This document shows positions 24,672 through 34,159 of a stretch of 64,000 nt of DNA, piece after piece. Every line of letters begins with the position of its first letter. The stretch's first letter is position 1. Made by a program: the position numbers and the translations under genes. This DNA comes from Marinobacterium_D sp050908845. Lineage in GTDB: Bacteria > Pseudomonadota > Gammaproteobacteria > Pseudomonadales > Balneatricaceae. The notes beneath the pieces were generated by a model. The model saw only the letters and a list, made by a program, of their open reading frames with translations, was not told the origin of the DNA and searched no databases. The DNA lies in assembly GCF_050908845.1 (NCBI RefSeq), contig NZ_CP194171.1, positions 2,108,001 to 2,172,000 of the forward strand. Reading direction: 5' to 3'.

Positions 24672-27600
24672 ATGGCATCCGGTAAAGGTCATCAGCAGAT
24701 CCAGGATCGCCCCCTTTGGCGCATCGTCGGCTTCCTGCCGTTTGTTGCCGTTGCCTTTCTCAATGCCACGCTGGATCTGGGTCATAAAATCCTGATTCAG
24801 AATACCCTGTTCAAGGCCTATGACGGTCCGGAGCAGGTGCTGCTGACAGCGGTGGTTAACGCGCTGATTCTGCTGCCGTTTATTCTGCTGTTCACACCGG
24901 CGGGGTTTCTTTCCGATCGTTTCGCCAAGCCGCGGGTCATGCGCCTGGCAGCGGCGGGGGCCGTGGGGCTGACGCTGCTGATCACGCTCTGCTATTACCA
25001 GGGCTGGTTTATCCCAGCGTTTGTGTTGACCTTCCTGCTGGCGACCCAGAGCGCGCTCTATTCCCCGGCAAAATACGGTTATATCCGCGAACTTGTGGGC
25101 TCTGACAACCTCAGTAGCGCCAATGGCTGGGTACAGGCCGCGACGATCATCTCTATACTGGGTGCAATCGTACTCTTTTCACTGCTGTTCGAGTCGCGAC
25201 TGGCGTTGACCGCTACAGTGGAGCGCTCGCCCGACGCCGTATTACGCCAGATCGCCCCACTTGGCTGGCTGCTGGTGCTGCTGGCAGGGGTTGAATGGCT
25301 GCTGGCGCTGCGGCTGAAAGGTGGGGTCAGTCAGCCCGATATACGCCTGGATAAGCGCGCCTACCTGCGAGGCGAACTGCTGCGGCGCAACCTGGGGCGG
25401 GTGACCGGACATCGCCCGATCTTCTGGTCGGTGATGGGGCTGGCACTGTTCTGGTCGATCAGCCAGGTGATGGTGGCCGTCTATCCCGCTTACGTAAAAG
25501 CGCACCTGGGCGAACTGAATACCTTCCTGATTCAGGGCGCCATGGCCCTGGCCGGCGTGGGGATCCTGCTTGGTTCCATGCTGGTGGCGCGGCTGTCACG
25601 CCATCATATCAACATCGGGCTGGTGCCTGCCGGGGCGGTGCTCGTTGCCACCGGGCTGGTGTTCCTGCCTGCGAGTGGCTCTCTGCAGGAAGCGGGCATG
25701 CTCTTTTTTGTCGTCGGTTTTGGCGGCGCGTTGGCGATTGTCCCCCTGAATGCGCTGATCCAGTTTCATGCCCCGGAAGGGGAGAGCGGGTCGATACTGG
25801 CAGGCAATAACTTTCTGCAAAACGTGGCGATGTTTTCCTGTCTGGTCGCGACGGTGATCAGCGCCTATCTGCAGGTGCCGGCCAGGGCGTTGCTGATCGC
25901 GCTGGCGCTGGCGGCGGGGCTGGCCGCCGTGATGGCGGTGATTCGGCTGCCTCAGGCGCTGTTGCGGCTGATGGTGCGTTGCCTGCTACACCGATACCGG
26001 CTCAGGGTGCTCGGCTTCGAACACCTGCCCCGCGATGGCAGCGGCGTGCTGTTGCTGGGTAATCATATCAGCTGGCTTGACTGGGCCATGGTGCAGCTGG
26101 CCTGCCCGCGCCACGTGCATTTCGTCATGGAGCGCTCAATTTACGAGCGCTGGTACCTGAAGTGCTTTCTGGACTGCTACCGGGTGGTACCGGTGTCGCC
26201 GTCGCGAAGCCGGGAAGCGATGCAGCAGGTCGGTGAGCTGCTGAAAGCGGGCAAGGTGGTATGTGTCTTCCCGGAAGGGGCGATCAGTCATAGCGGTCAG
26301 CTGGCACCGTTCAAACGCGGTTTCGAGAAGGCTGCGCTGGCCGCCGAGGGCAGTGGTGCCTGCATACTGCCGTTTTATCTCAGGGGGCTGTGGGGCAGTC
26401 GCTTTTCACGCTCAAATGCACGGCCGAAGATGACGCAGCGTGCCGGCTGGCGACGTGATGTGATTGTTGCCTTTGGCGAGCCGCTGGCGCTGAGCTGCGA
26501 TGCAACGGAAGCGCGCCAGGCGGTTTCCGAGCTCGCGATCCGCGCCTGGGAGCGCTATACGGATAGTCTTGATTGTCTGCCGGGGGCGTTTATCTCTACG
26601 GCACGTGCGGCGCCGACGCCCTGGGCTCTGACCGACCTCGACGGCCCTTCGCTGAGCCATCTGCGTGTGCTGACGGCGGTTGTGCTGCTCTCCCGGCGAT
26701 TGCGCCGCATAGAGGGGAAACGTGTTGCGGTTCTGCTGCCCTCGGCCCCCGGTGGGGTTATTGGCACCCTGGCGCTGTTGATGGGTGGCAAGACGCTGGT
26801 GCCGCTGAACTATACCGCGCCGCCTGATGTGGTGGCGCGTATATGCGAGCGCGCCGGGATAACCACAATTCTGACCTCCACTCTGTTTCTGAAGCGGCTC
26901 AAAGAGCGTGGTATCGCACTGGACGAGGTGCTGGAGCCTTACCGCGTCATCGAGCTGGAAAAACTGAAGCGCAGCATCGGTAAAGCCGAGGCGCTGGCCA
27001 CGTTGGCCTGTGTTCGCATGCTGCCGGTGTCCTGGCTGAAACGCATCTACAGCGGCGGACATAAGCTGGACGATACGGCAGCGATCCTGTTTTCGTCCGG
27101 CAGCGAAGGCACGCCCAAGGGGGTGATGCTGAGCCACCGCAACATCATCGCCAACGTCAAACAGATCGCTGATGTCTTCAATATTCGTGAGGACGATTGT
27201 GTGCTGGGTACGCTGCCGATTTTTCATGCCTTTGGTCTGACGGCAACCACGATGATGCCGCTCATCGAAGGCGTGCCGCTGGTGTGCCATCCGGACCCGA
27301 CCGATTCGGTGAATGTGGCCAAGGCGGTTGCCCGCTGGCGGGCCACTCTTTTGTGCGGCACCAGCACCTTTCTGCGGCTCTACGCCAAACATCCCCGGGT
27401 GCTGCCGTCTATGCTGGCGCCGCTGCGGCTGGTTGTGGCTGGCGCCGAACGGCTTTCGCCACAGGTGCGCACTCAGTTCGAGGGCCGCTTCCGTAAAAAG
27501 ATACTGGAGGGCTATGGCTGTACTGAAACGACACCGGTGGCCAGCGTCAACCTGCCCGATTATCTCGATACGCAATACTGGACGCTGCAGGTGGGTAACA

Positions 27601-28172
27601 AGGATGGCACCGTGGGGATGGCGCTGCCCGGCTCCTGGTTCCGTGTGGTGGATCCAGTCAGCTTTGAGCCCCTGCCGGTGGGTGAGGCCGGTATGGTGTT
27701 GATCGGCGGTACCCAGATCATGCAGGGGTATCTGGATGACCCGGAGCGAACCGCCAAGGTGATCCTGGAGCGAGACGGAATTCGCTGGTACGTCACCGGT
27801 GACAAGGGGAAGATCGATGAGGATGGTTTCCTGACCCTGATCGACCGCTACTCCCGCTTCGTTAAAATCGGCGGCGAGATGATTTCCCTGGGCGCGGTGG
27901 AGACACGGGCGCAGGAGATTCTCGGTCCCGATCTTCCGTTGATGATCACCGCCGCCCCGGATCCGCGCAAGGGCGAGCAGGTGGTGATGCTGGTTGAGCA
28001 TGACGAGGTTGAAGCGCTGCAGGAGCGCCTGCGCAAGGGCGGGATGCCGCCGCTGATGCTTCCCTCCCGGGTTGTGTCGGTACCGGCGTTGCCGGTGCTG
28101 GGGAGTGGAAAGCCCGATTTCTGTCACGCCCGCGCCATAGCGCTGGACGCCATAGGGGCCGATTCGACATAA
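24672..28172 (+). CDS. aas: LplT-Aas fusion: MFS flippase, PlsC acyltransferase and acyl-ACP synthetase
   Basis: A 1166-residue inner-membrane protein for lysophospholipid recycling. Residues 1-430 are an LplT-like MFS domain (about 12 membrane helices, NATLDLGHKILIQ at the start). About 440-640 is a PlsC acyltransferase with NHISWLDWAM and FPEGAISHSG. About 660-1160 is an AMP-forming synthetase with SSGSEGTPKGVMLSHRN and YGCTETTPVASVN. In E. coli LplT and Aas are separate neighbouring genes; fusion lets import and re-acylation be linked, a known alternative architecture. A strong GGGAGGGGG ribosome site precedes the ATG. Confidence 0.95.
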   Translation: MASGKGHQQIQDRPLWRIVGFLPFVAVAFLNATLDLGHKILIQNTLFKAYDGPEQVLLTAVVNALILLPFILLFTPAGFLSDRFAKPRVMRLAAAGAVGLTLLITLCYYQGWFIPAFVLTFLLATQSALYSPAKYGYIRELVGSDNLSSANGWVQAATIISILGAIVLFSLLFESRLALTATVERSPDAVLRQIAPLGWLLVLLAGVEWLLALRLKGGVSQPDIRLDKRAYLRGELLRRNLGRVTGHRPIFWSVMGLALFWSISQVMVAVYPAYVKAHLGELNTFLIQGAMALAGVGILLGSMLVARLSRHHINIGLVPAGAVLVATGLVFLPASGSLQEAGMLFFVVGFGGALAIVPLNALIQFHAPEGESGSILAGNNFLQNVAMFSCLVATVISAYLQVPARALLIALALAAGLAAVMAVIRLPQALLRLMVRCLLHRYRLRVLGFEHLPRDGSGVLLLGNHISWLDWAMVQLACPRHVHFVMERSIYERWYLKCFLDCYRVVPVSPSRSREAMQQVGELLKAGKVVCVFPEGAISHSGQLAPFKRGFEKAALAAEGSGACILPFYLRGLWGSRFSRSNARPKMTQRAGWRRDVIVAFGEPLALSCDATEARQAVSELAIRAWERYTDSLDCLPGAFISTARAAPTPWALTDLDGPSLSHLRVLTAVVLLSRRLRRIEGKRVAVLLPSAPGGVIGTLALLMGGKTLVPLNYTAPPDVVARICERAGITTILTSTLFLKRLKERGIALDEVLEPYRVIELEKLKRSIGKAEALATLACVRMLPVSWLKRIYSGGHKLDDTAAILFSSGSEGTPKGVMLSHRNIIANVKQIADVFNIREDDCVLGTLPIFHAFGLTATTMMPLIEGVPLVCHPDPTDSVNVAKAVARWRATLLCGTSTFLRLYAKHPRVLPSMLAPLRLVVAGAERLSPQVRTQFEGRFRKKILEGYGCTETTPVASVNLPDYLDTQYWTLQVGNKDGTVGMALPGSWFRVVDPVSFEPLPVGEAGMVLIGGTQIMQGYLDDPERTAKVILERDGIRWYVTGDKGKIDEDGFLTLIDRYSRFVKIGGEMISLGAVETRAQEILGPDLPLMITAAPDPRKGEQVVMLVEHDEVEALQERLRKGGMPPLMLPSRVVSVPALPVLGSGKPDFCHARAIALDAIGADST

Positions 28173-28230
28173 TAACCAACTAATTGACTAAGTCTTTCGG
28201 TTGTAACAAGCGAGTAGTGGAGAAAATTGC

Positions 28231-29328
28231 ATGTCAGAGCTGGACCAGAGTGCCGTCAGGCGGTGTGTTGATGCCTGGAGAGACCCTTGGCTTGAGCAGT
28301 CTCTGGGGGAGGCCGGCGCGGTCAGCCAGGTGAGTACCGCCGATGGTCGAGCCGAGATCGTTCTGGAGTTGCCCTATGCGGCAGCCCGTGAACACCAGGC
28401 CTTGAAAGACGCGCTGGCCGAAGAGGTTCAGCAGGCCTGCGGAGCCAGCGAGGTTCGTGTCGAGATAAACCAGGTGATACCGGCCTCCGGTTCTGAAAAG
28501 CAGCTGCCTGGACTTGCCGGGGTGCGCAATATTATTGCTATCGCCTCAGGCAAGGGCGGGGTGGGTAAATCAACCACCACCACCAATCTGGCGCTGGCAC
28601 TGAAGGAGCAGGGCGCGCGCGTTGGTGTGCTGGATGCGGATATCTACGGGCCCAGCCAGGGGATGATGCTCGGTGTACCCTCGGGCACCCGGCCAGAAAC
28701 TGCAGAAGACGGTAACTTCTTCCTGCCGGTGGAGCGTCTGGGTATTCAGGTGATGTCGATGAGCTTTCTGGTCAATGATGACACGCCGATGGTCTGGCGT
28801 GGCCCTATGGTCAGCGGCGCGTTGCAGCAGTTGCTGAACCAGACCAAGTGGAATGACCTGGATTACCTGCTGATCGACATGCCGCCGGGAACCGGTGATA
28901 TCCAGCTGACCCTGTCACAGCGGGTGCCGGTATCCGGCGCGGTCATCGTCACCACGCCCCAGGATATCGCGCTGCTGGACGCCCGCAAGGGGATCGAAAT
29001 GTTCCGCAAGGTCGATATCCCGGTGCTGGGTGTGGTCGAGAACATGAGTACCCATATCTGCAGCAACTGCGGCCATGAAGAGGCTATCTTCGGCGCCGGT
29101 GGTGGCGAGAAGCTGTCCCGGGATTACGATTGTGAACTGCTCGGTCAGCTGCCCTTGGCGATGGCGATCAGGGAGCAGGCCGATGGCGGCAAGCCGAGCG
29201 TTGTTGCCGATCCGGACGGTGCCCATGCGCAGCGTTACCTGGAAATTGCCACGCGACTGTCGGCAAAACTCGTCCAGAAAGCACGCAAGGCGCCCAAGGG
29301 GCCGACCATTCAGATCTTTGGTGATTGA
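28231..29328 (+). CDS. apbC: Fe-S cluster carrier ATPase ApbC/Mrp
   Basis: 365 residues. Transfers iron-sulfur clusters to target enzymes. An MIP18/DUF59-like N-terminal domain (1-85) precedes the deviant P-loop GKGGVGKS (107-114), LLIDMPPGTGD (about 213-223) and the cluster-binding C277-S-N-C280. Length is close to E. coli Mrp (369). It may serve the many Fe-S enzymes of the nearby TCA block, an inference. A long inverted repeat lies 33 bp after the stop. Confidence 0.95.
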   Translation: MSELDQSAVRRCVDAWRDPWLEQSLGEAGAVSQVSTADGRAEIVLELPYAAAREHQALKDALAEEVQQACGASEVRVEINQVIPASGSEKQLPGLAGVRNIIAIASGKGGVGKSTTTTNLALALKEQGARVGVLDADIYGPSQGMMLGVPSGTRPETAEDGNFFLPVERLGIQVMSMSFLVNDDTPMVWRGPMVSGALQQLLNQTKWNDLDYLLIDMPPGTGDIQLTLSQRVPVSGAVIVTTPQDIALLDARKGIEMFRKVDIPVLGVVENMSTHICSNCGHEEAIFGAGGGEKLSRDYDCELLGQLPLAMAIREQADGGKPSVVADPDGAHAQRYLEIATRLSAKLVQKARKAPKGPTIQIFGD

Positions 29329-29360
29329 CCCCGGCAGCAGGGCACTCACGACTCCAGAAA

Positions 29361-29407
29361 AACGCCAGCACCGGACCCGAGGATTCACCGGGTCCGGTGC
29401 TGGCGTT
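29361..29407. repeat. 18-bp perfect inverted repeat between apbC and dcd
   Basis: Arms 29361-29378 and 29390-29407 pair over 18 bases around an 11-nt loop. A run of five A precedes the left arm, giving a T-run only on the minus strand; there is none on the + side where both genes are transcribed. It may act as a stem that stops exonucleases, or as a minus-strand terminator. Confidence 0.75.
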
Positions 29408-29474
29408 GGGTTGGCAAAGCGCTGTAGAATGGCGCATTCAAATCCGTTCAGTCCGTTCTACTCCAAAGGAACCT

Positions 29475-30041
29475 ATGGGAATTAAGTCAGACAGCTGGAT
29501 TCGCCGCATGGCGGACGAGCACAAGATGATCGAGCCGTTTGAGCGGGGCCAGGTGCGCCGTGTTAACGATCAGCCTATCGTGTCCTACGGCACCTCCAGC
29601 TATGGCTACGATGTGCGTTGTGCCGACGAGTTCAAGATTTTTACTAATATCAACTCGTCGATCGTCGATCCAAAAGACTTTGATGAAAAAAGCTTTGTCG
29701 ATGTAAAGTCGGATGTCTGCATTATCCCGCCCAACTCCTTTGCTCTGGCCCGCACGGTAGAGTATTTCCGCATTCCCCGGGATGTGCTGACGATCTGTCT
29801 CGGCAAGAGCACCTATGCCCGCTGTGGTATTATCGTCAATGTCACTCCGCTTGAGCCTGAGTGGGAGGGGCATGTTACCCTGGAGTTTTCCAACACCACT
29901 CCGCTACCCGCCAAGATATACGCCCATGAAGGCGTCGCCCAGATGCTGTTCCTCGGGGCAGATGAAGTGTGCGAGACCTCTTATCTTGATCGCAAGGGTA
30001 AGTACCAGGGGCAGACCGGCGTCGTAGTACCTCGTACCTGA
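29475..30041 (+). CDS. dcd: dCTP deaminase
   Basis: Deaminates dCTP to dUTP for thymidylate synthesis. 188 residues, as is usual for Gram-negative Dcd. Key segments are MGIKSDSWIRRMADEHKMI, SYGTSSYGYDVRC, GKSTYARCGIIVNVTPLEP and EGVAQMLF. The start at 29475 is fixed by this family N-terminus and by AAAGGA upstream; the frame is open further upstream through the inverted repeat but is not coding there. An 18-bp tandem duplication covers the stop codon. Confidence 0.96.
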   Translation: MGIKSDSWIRRMADEHKMIEPFERGQVRRVNDQPIVSYGTSSYGYDVRCADEFKIFTNINSSIVDPKDFDEKSFVDVKSDVCIIPPNSFALARTVEYFRIPRDVLTICLGKSTYARCGIIVNVTPLEPEWEGHVTLEFSNTTPLPAKIYAHEGVAQMLFLGADEVCETSYLDRKGKYQGQTGVVVPRT

Positions 30042-30061
30042 GAAGTACCCCGTACCTGAGA
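30026..30061. repeat. Tandem 18-bp duplication spanning the dcd stop
   Basis: Two adjacent copies (30026-30043 and 30044-30061), identical except for one base (T versus C at position 7 of the unit). The first copy contains the TGA stop, so a recent slippage event would have left the protein unchanged. Confidence 0.8.
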
Positions 30062-30088
30062 CAATTCACCCGATTCAACGCAGACTCT

Positions 30089-30730
30089 ATGAACTATAGC
30101 CGCAAGCAGATAGAAGATTTCTGGCAGCATGTCGAGCAGACTCTGGATCAACTGCTCGCCAGTCAGCAGGATGCTCAATTCGAGGCCGATGGCCTGCTGA
30201 GCGCTTATCGTAGCAGCCTGCAGAAAATCGACCGTAACCTGACGTTCCACTTCGAGAAGGAGTCGGAAGGGGGCCCGGTTGAAATGGTATTCGGCTGCGA
30301 TGGCTATCCTGAGTCGATTCACGCCGTACTGAGCCTGGTGGGTGCTGCACCTCAGCTCAGCGGTATCAGCTTCCGCGCCTTCAACGAGCGCTACGACCCG
30401 GTGCCGGCGTTCGTTAACCTCGGTGATGAGCTGTGCGAAATCGACGAGTTCTGGTGCTCCCTGCGCGAGCTCAAGGGCAAGTTACAGCTTGCGGTGTACC
30501 TGCGTGATGCGCCGAAGATCCTGGAGATGGATCCACGGGTCGAGGCGGTGATGATCCTGCTTGATGCGCTGATCGGTGAGTACGAGCTGATGACCCGTGT
30601 CTGGTCGCTGGACTGGTACGAGCTGCCGACCGATCCGGTGGATTTCGGCTTGATGCCGCTGTCACATCTGCGTCATGCCTTTGACGAGATGAAGGATCAG
30701 GTGCAGCCGGTCGGCATTACTATCCACTGA
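30089..30730 (+). CDS. Hypothetical protein
   Basis: 213 residues, soluble, acidic and helical at the N-terminus (KQIEDFWQHVEQTLDQLLAS), with a mixed alpha/beta centre (FGCDGYPESIHAVLSLVGAA, VYLRDAPKILEMDPRVEAVMI) and an SLDWYELP segment near the end. No family recognised. It follows dcd by 47 bp in the same direction, and the ribosome site is weak. Clean codon use supports a real gene. Confidence 0.75.
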   Translation: MNYSRKQIEDFWQHVEQTLDQLLASQQDAQFEADGLLSAYRSSLQKIDRNLTFHFEKESEGGPVEMVFGCDGYPESIHAVLSLVGAAPQLSGISFRAFNERYDPVPAFVNLGDELCEIDEFWCSLRELKGKLQLAVYLRDAPKILEMDPRVEAVMILLDALIGEYELMTRVWSLDWYELPTDPVDFGLMPLSHLRHAFDEMKDQVQPVGITIH

Positions 30731-30819
30731 CAGCGCTGCTGTCTGCTGTGTGCAATTCTTGCCTGGACGATTAGTATTAAGGCGAGTATCTGCCAAGTTT
30801 TTCTCGGGAGGGCCCCGAT

Positions 30820-31608
30820 ATGAGTCGTAGATTAGCCGATCTTCTGGAAAAGGTTCGCTTGGAATATGTCCAGGTTATGGTTGATCACGGAGAGGGTACG
30901 CCCTATCTGACCGCGCATCAGGTATGCAACACCCGTCTCTGGTTGCCGGGTGTCGAGCTGGCAGCGCTGATCGAAGATGACCCCAAGCTGCTTTCTGCCC
31001 GGGCAGGCGATCTCATCGATGATGACCGAGAACGTTCCAATCCCTGTGTGGGCGCAATCGTTACCAGCAATATCGTCGCGGCCGCCCTTGAGGGCTTGCT
31101 GGCAGTGGCGGTCAACCGTAACTGGCTGGACGTGGATTCCGATGGCCGGGTGCTTGTCGATGCCCATGAACTGGACTCTGTGCCTTCGGTCAGCGGGATC
31201 GATTACACCGAGGCGGGGGATTTCGTACCTGAACGTGGGCGCAGTCATCTCAGTAATATCTTTCACCAGGCTGAAAACGCATACATGGAGCGTCTCGAAG
31301 AGGGGCCCCACGACGCCTATCAGCTTGCCTTGATGGTAGCGTCCGATCATGCGGTGTTTACGCCGGACGAGCTGGCGCCGCTGTTGGTTGAAAACCCGCT
31401 GTTGCTTGGGTTGCGTGGCGATGACCTGCTTGATGAGGAGCTGTTCGAGGGTGATCCGCCCGCGGGCATGATTATCAGTGCTCATCTGACCGAGATGCTG
31501 GTCCAGCAGTTACTGGACCGTGCTCTGGAGGTCGGAGCGATCGGCCATGATGGCGAGGGCCAGCCGATCCTGTCGGAAACGGAAGAGGATAATCCGACCG
31601 TTCACTGA
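30820..31608 (+). CDS. Unknown protein with an internal duplication
   Basis: 262 residues, soluble and acidic. Two copies of an approximately 70-residue unit can be seen (about 42-113 and 180-251): LPGVELAALIEDDPKLLSARAG against FTPDELAPLLVENPLLLGLRG, and similar DGxGxxx ends. The units are joined by a less conserved linker. No family recognised. GGGAGGG lies upstream. Its stop overlaps the convergent TolC-family gene by 7 bases. Confidence 0.78.
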   Translation: MSRRLADLLEKVRLEYVQVMVDHGEGTPYLTAHQVCNTRLWLPGVELAALIEDDPKLLSARAGDLIDDDRERSNPCVGAIVTSNIVAAALEGLLAVAVNRNWLDVDSDGRVLVDAHELDSVPSVSGIDYTEAGDFVPERGRSHLSNIFHQAENAYMERLEEGPHDAYQLALMVASDHAVFTPDELAPLLVENPLLLGLRGDDLLDEELFEGDPPAGMIISAHLTEMLVQQLLDRALEVGAIGHDGEGQPILSETEEDNPTVH

Positions 31609-32921
31609 GTGGCGGTCGGCATGGTTTCGGACATCTCCTCGGTGTCGGTCAGCCACTGATCCAGGGCGATAAGGTCCTCCGGGCTCAGGCTGCCCACCGT
31701 CTGCTTGAAGTTGAACAGTGTGCTGACGTGGTCATAACGGGCGTTGGCGTAATCCAGCAGCGCCTGGTAAAGCGCGTTTTCCGCATCCAGTACATCCACC
31801 ACGTTACGTGTGCCCACCGAGAAACCCTCCTCGTTCGCCTGCAGCGCGGTCTCCCTGGACTTGATGCTCTGGGCGCGGGCTTTAACGCTCTCCACGCTGG
31901 TGTTGAGGTCGCGCAGCAATGAGCGGGTCTGTACCCTCAGGGCGCGAAGCTGGTCCTCCTGAGTGAACAGCGCGGCGCGATTGCGCTGATCTGCTTCACG
32001 CACGCCGGAACTGACAGAGCCGCCGGCGTAAAGCGGGACCGACAGTGTCAGCGCAATGCTGTTCGAATCATCCCAGTCTCCCAGTTCGGTGGTTTCACCG
32101 CTCTCGGCCTGAATCGCCAGTCTCGGCAGGTGCTCGGAGCGTGCGGCCTGCAGTGAGCGCCGTGCCGCCTGGCTGTCATACTGGCTGATCAGGTAGCTCA
32201 GGTTGCCCTCGTAGGCGCGGTCGAGCCAGGCTTCGGGATCGGCGGGTTCGACGGACTGAATCGGGTAATCCGGATCCAGCGGCTGGACATTATCCATCGG
32301 CGCGCCGGCCAGTCGCTCAAGCGCTTCAAAGCTGTTGCTGAGCGCGCCCTGGGCGTCGATCAGCTGGACCGCGGCGTCATCATAGGAAGCCTGGGCGTCG
32401 AGTACATCGGTTACTGCAATCAGGCCGACCTCGAACTGGGCGTTAACCTGTTCAAGGCGGCGTGACAGGGCACGCTCCCGTGCTTCGGCCAGCTGCAGGG
32501 TGCTCTGGGCACGGAGTACGCCCAGGTAGGCATCGATGGCGCGCAGGATCAGGTCCTGTTGTGCCAGGGAAAAGGTCAGCTGAGCCTGGTCTGCCAGGAC
32601 CTGGCCGCGACGGAAGGTGAACCAGGCGCTGGCATCGAACAGGGGCTGGGAAAGCGACAGGGTGTAGCCGTGACTGTTGCCGTCAAAGCTGCGGTTTTCT
32701 GTGCGCCGGGTGTTGGCGTTAAGATCCGCCTGTGGCAGCAGTGCCGATCGCGCTTGGGTCGAGACCTCTGAGTCGGCTCTGAAGGTGGCTTCGGCCGCCT
32801 TGAGTTGCGGGTCGGCCTCCAGTGCTTTCTGGTAGAGCTCCAGCAGGGCGCCGGCATTGGCAGAGCCGGCGCTGAACGTGAGCCAGAAACCGGCTGCTGC
32901 TATCCTTTTTGCGAATCTCAT
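31602..32921 (-). CDS. tolC: TolC-family outer membrane channel
   Basis: 439 residues. A signal peptide (about 1-23, ending SANAGA) leads into an outer membrane factor with two repeats of the alpha-helical barrel: LYQKALEADPQLKAAEATFRA at the start, QARSALLPQADLNANTR, LSLSQPLFDASAW, FEVGLIAVTDVLDAQA and the late RNVVDVLDAENALYQAL. It exports small molecules and proteins together with inner-membrane pumps; none is encoded nearby, as is common for the general TolC. AAGGAG precedes the start. It follows the diguanylate cyclase gene, reading away from it, 34 bp apart. Confidence 0.93.
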   Translation of the reverse strand: MRFAKRIAAAGFWLTFSAGSANAGALLELYQKALEADPQLKAAEATFRADSEVSTQARSALLPQADLNANTRRTENRSFDGNSHGYTLSLSQPLFDASAWFTFRRGQVLADQAQLTFSLAQQDLILRAIDAYLGVLRAQSTLQLAEARERALSRRLEQVNAQFEVGLIAVTDVLDAQASYDDAAVQLIDAQGALSNSFEALERLAGAPMDNVQPLDPDYPIQSVEPADPEAWLDRAYEGNLSYLISQYDSQAARRSLQAARSEHLPRLAIQAESGETTELGDWDDSNSIALTLSVPLYAGGSVSSGVREADQRNRAALFTQEDQLRALRVQTRSLLRDLNTSVESVKARAQSIKSRETALQANEEGFSVGTRNVVDVLDAENALYQALLDYANARYDHVSTLFNFKQTVGSLSPEDLIALDQWLTDTEEMSETMPTATQ

Positions 32922-32955
32922 CTCTGTTCTCCTTTGCCGCTGTCTGGGGCTGGAA

Positions 32956-34143
32956 CTACTCGGCGAGCTGACTGGCCTTGGATTCTTTCAGCCTACGGTC
33001 GCAAAGTAGCATCAAGTCGTCACTGCTACCATTGGTTTCCGACAGGCTGGAGACTCCCGCCGCAAGGCTGAACTGTGCGATGCCGGTTTCCTCTTTCAGC
33101 CAGTTTTCGATCCGGTTGAGGCGCTGGCTTAGTGGCGGCGCGTGCTCGGAAAACGGCATCAGCAGCACAAATTCGTCACCACCAAAACGGAAAACCCGGT
33201 CGTTGTGACGGCAGGTGGCTTTGAGCTGATCGGCAAGCAGGCGCAGAACCTGGTCGCCATAATCGATACCCAGCTCGTTGTTGATCGATGACAGGCTGTT
33301 GATATCGAGCATCGCCATCTCGCAGTCCTGCTCGGTCTGCAGGTAGCGCTTTTCGCTCGCTTCAAGGGCTGCATCGAACGCGGCGCGGCCGGGCAGGCCG
33401 GTCAGGTCATCGATCGGTTGCCTGGTGTTGGTCAGGTTCTCTGGCGGGGTCTCTCTGCCGGCATCGATCAGGAAGCCTGACAGCAGGTCGGCGGCAAGCT
33501 GCAGCAGGCGGATTCTTGCGGCTAGCACAGCACTGTCGTTGTCTCCGAAGATTGCCAGGTAACCCTGGGCGCCCGCAGGTGTATCGACACGCTGGCTTGC
33601 CCAGTACCCGGGCTGCTCCTTGCCGATTATCGGGTCGTTGGGGTGGTCGTTGCCGGGCTTAAGAATCAGCAGCTGGTCATCGCTGGCGCTATAGATCTGT
33701 TCCGCCAGGCCGTGCCCGGTTGGCAGCTGGCGTGGGGCAAGGGTGTTGCCGTCCTGCCAGTGGCCAAGCAGGTCATCTCCGCCGGCTTTGCGATGCTTGA
33801 CCGCAAGCAGTTGGTCTTCGCCTATCAGGGGGCCAAGGACCCGGGCTGTCGTGAGCCAGGGGTCGCCGCCGGCGGCCAGGGCGGGGATCAGCTCTCTAAT
33901 CAGCTCGCGTTCCTGGGTGGGGGGTGTGACAGGTCTGCCGATCAGCAGGCAGTAAGATTCGGCGCTGAGACGGTCGAAATCATAGCCCTGTCCCAGGTTG
34001 GTTTCATCGTGCAGCAACTGTTGCCGGATGGCTGGTGAAAGTGACTTGAAGGCGGTGTTTGCCCACTGGAGTTCTTGATTATCGAGCAGGGCGACGGGTA
34101 ACAGGGAGTGGGTGAAGAGTTCGGAAACGACACGTGTTTTCAC
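32956..34143 (-). CDS. Diguanylate cyclase (GGDEF) with a PAS-like sensor region
   Basis: 395 residues. An N-terminal PAS-like part (about 10-60, LLDNQELQWANTAFKSLSP) and a middle sensory region precede a GGDEF domain (about 250-390) with FRFGGDEFVLLMP and the inhibitory I-site RHND exactly five residues before GGDEF, so it is probably active and feedback controlled. The GTG at 34143 is chosen because AAGGAG lies 7 bases upstream; extending to 34200 would run through the terminator hairpin of the upstream aminotransferase gene. The sensed signal is unknown. Confidence 0.9.
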   Translation of the reverse strand: MKTRVVSELFTHSLLPVALLDNQELQWANTAFKSLSPAIRQQLLHDETNLGQGYDFDRLSAESYCLLIGRPVTPPTQERELIRELIPALAAGGDPWLTTARVLGPLIGEDQLLAVKHRKAGGDDLLGHWQDGNTLAPRQLPTGHGLAEQIYSASDDQLLILKPGNDHPNDPIIGKEQPGYWASQRVDTPAGAQGYLAIFGDNDSAVLAARIRLLQLAADLLSGFLIDAGRETPPENLTNTRQPIDDLTGLPGRAAFDAALEASEKRYLQTEQDCEMAMLDINSLSSINNELGIDYGDQVLRLLADQLKATCRHNDRVFRFGGDEFVLLMPFSEHAPPLSQRLNRIENWLKEETGIAQFSLAAGVSSLSETNGSSDDLMLLCDRRLKESKASQLAE

Positions 34144-34159
34144 GCCGGATCTCCTTTCC

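Noticed and set aside
26412..28127. 571-residue minus-strand frame opposite the Aas part
   Set aside because: Shadow frame rich in His, Gln and Arg, with no start signal.
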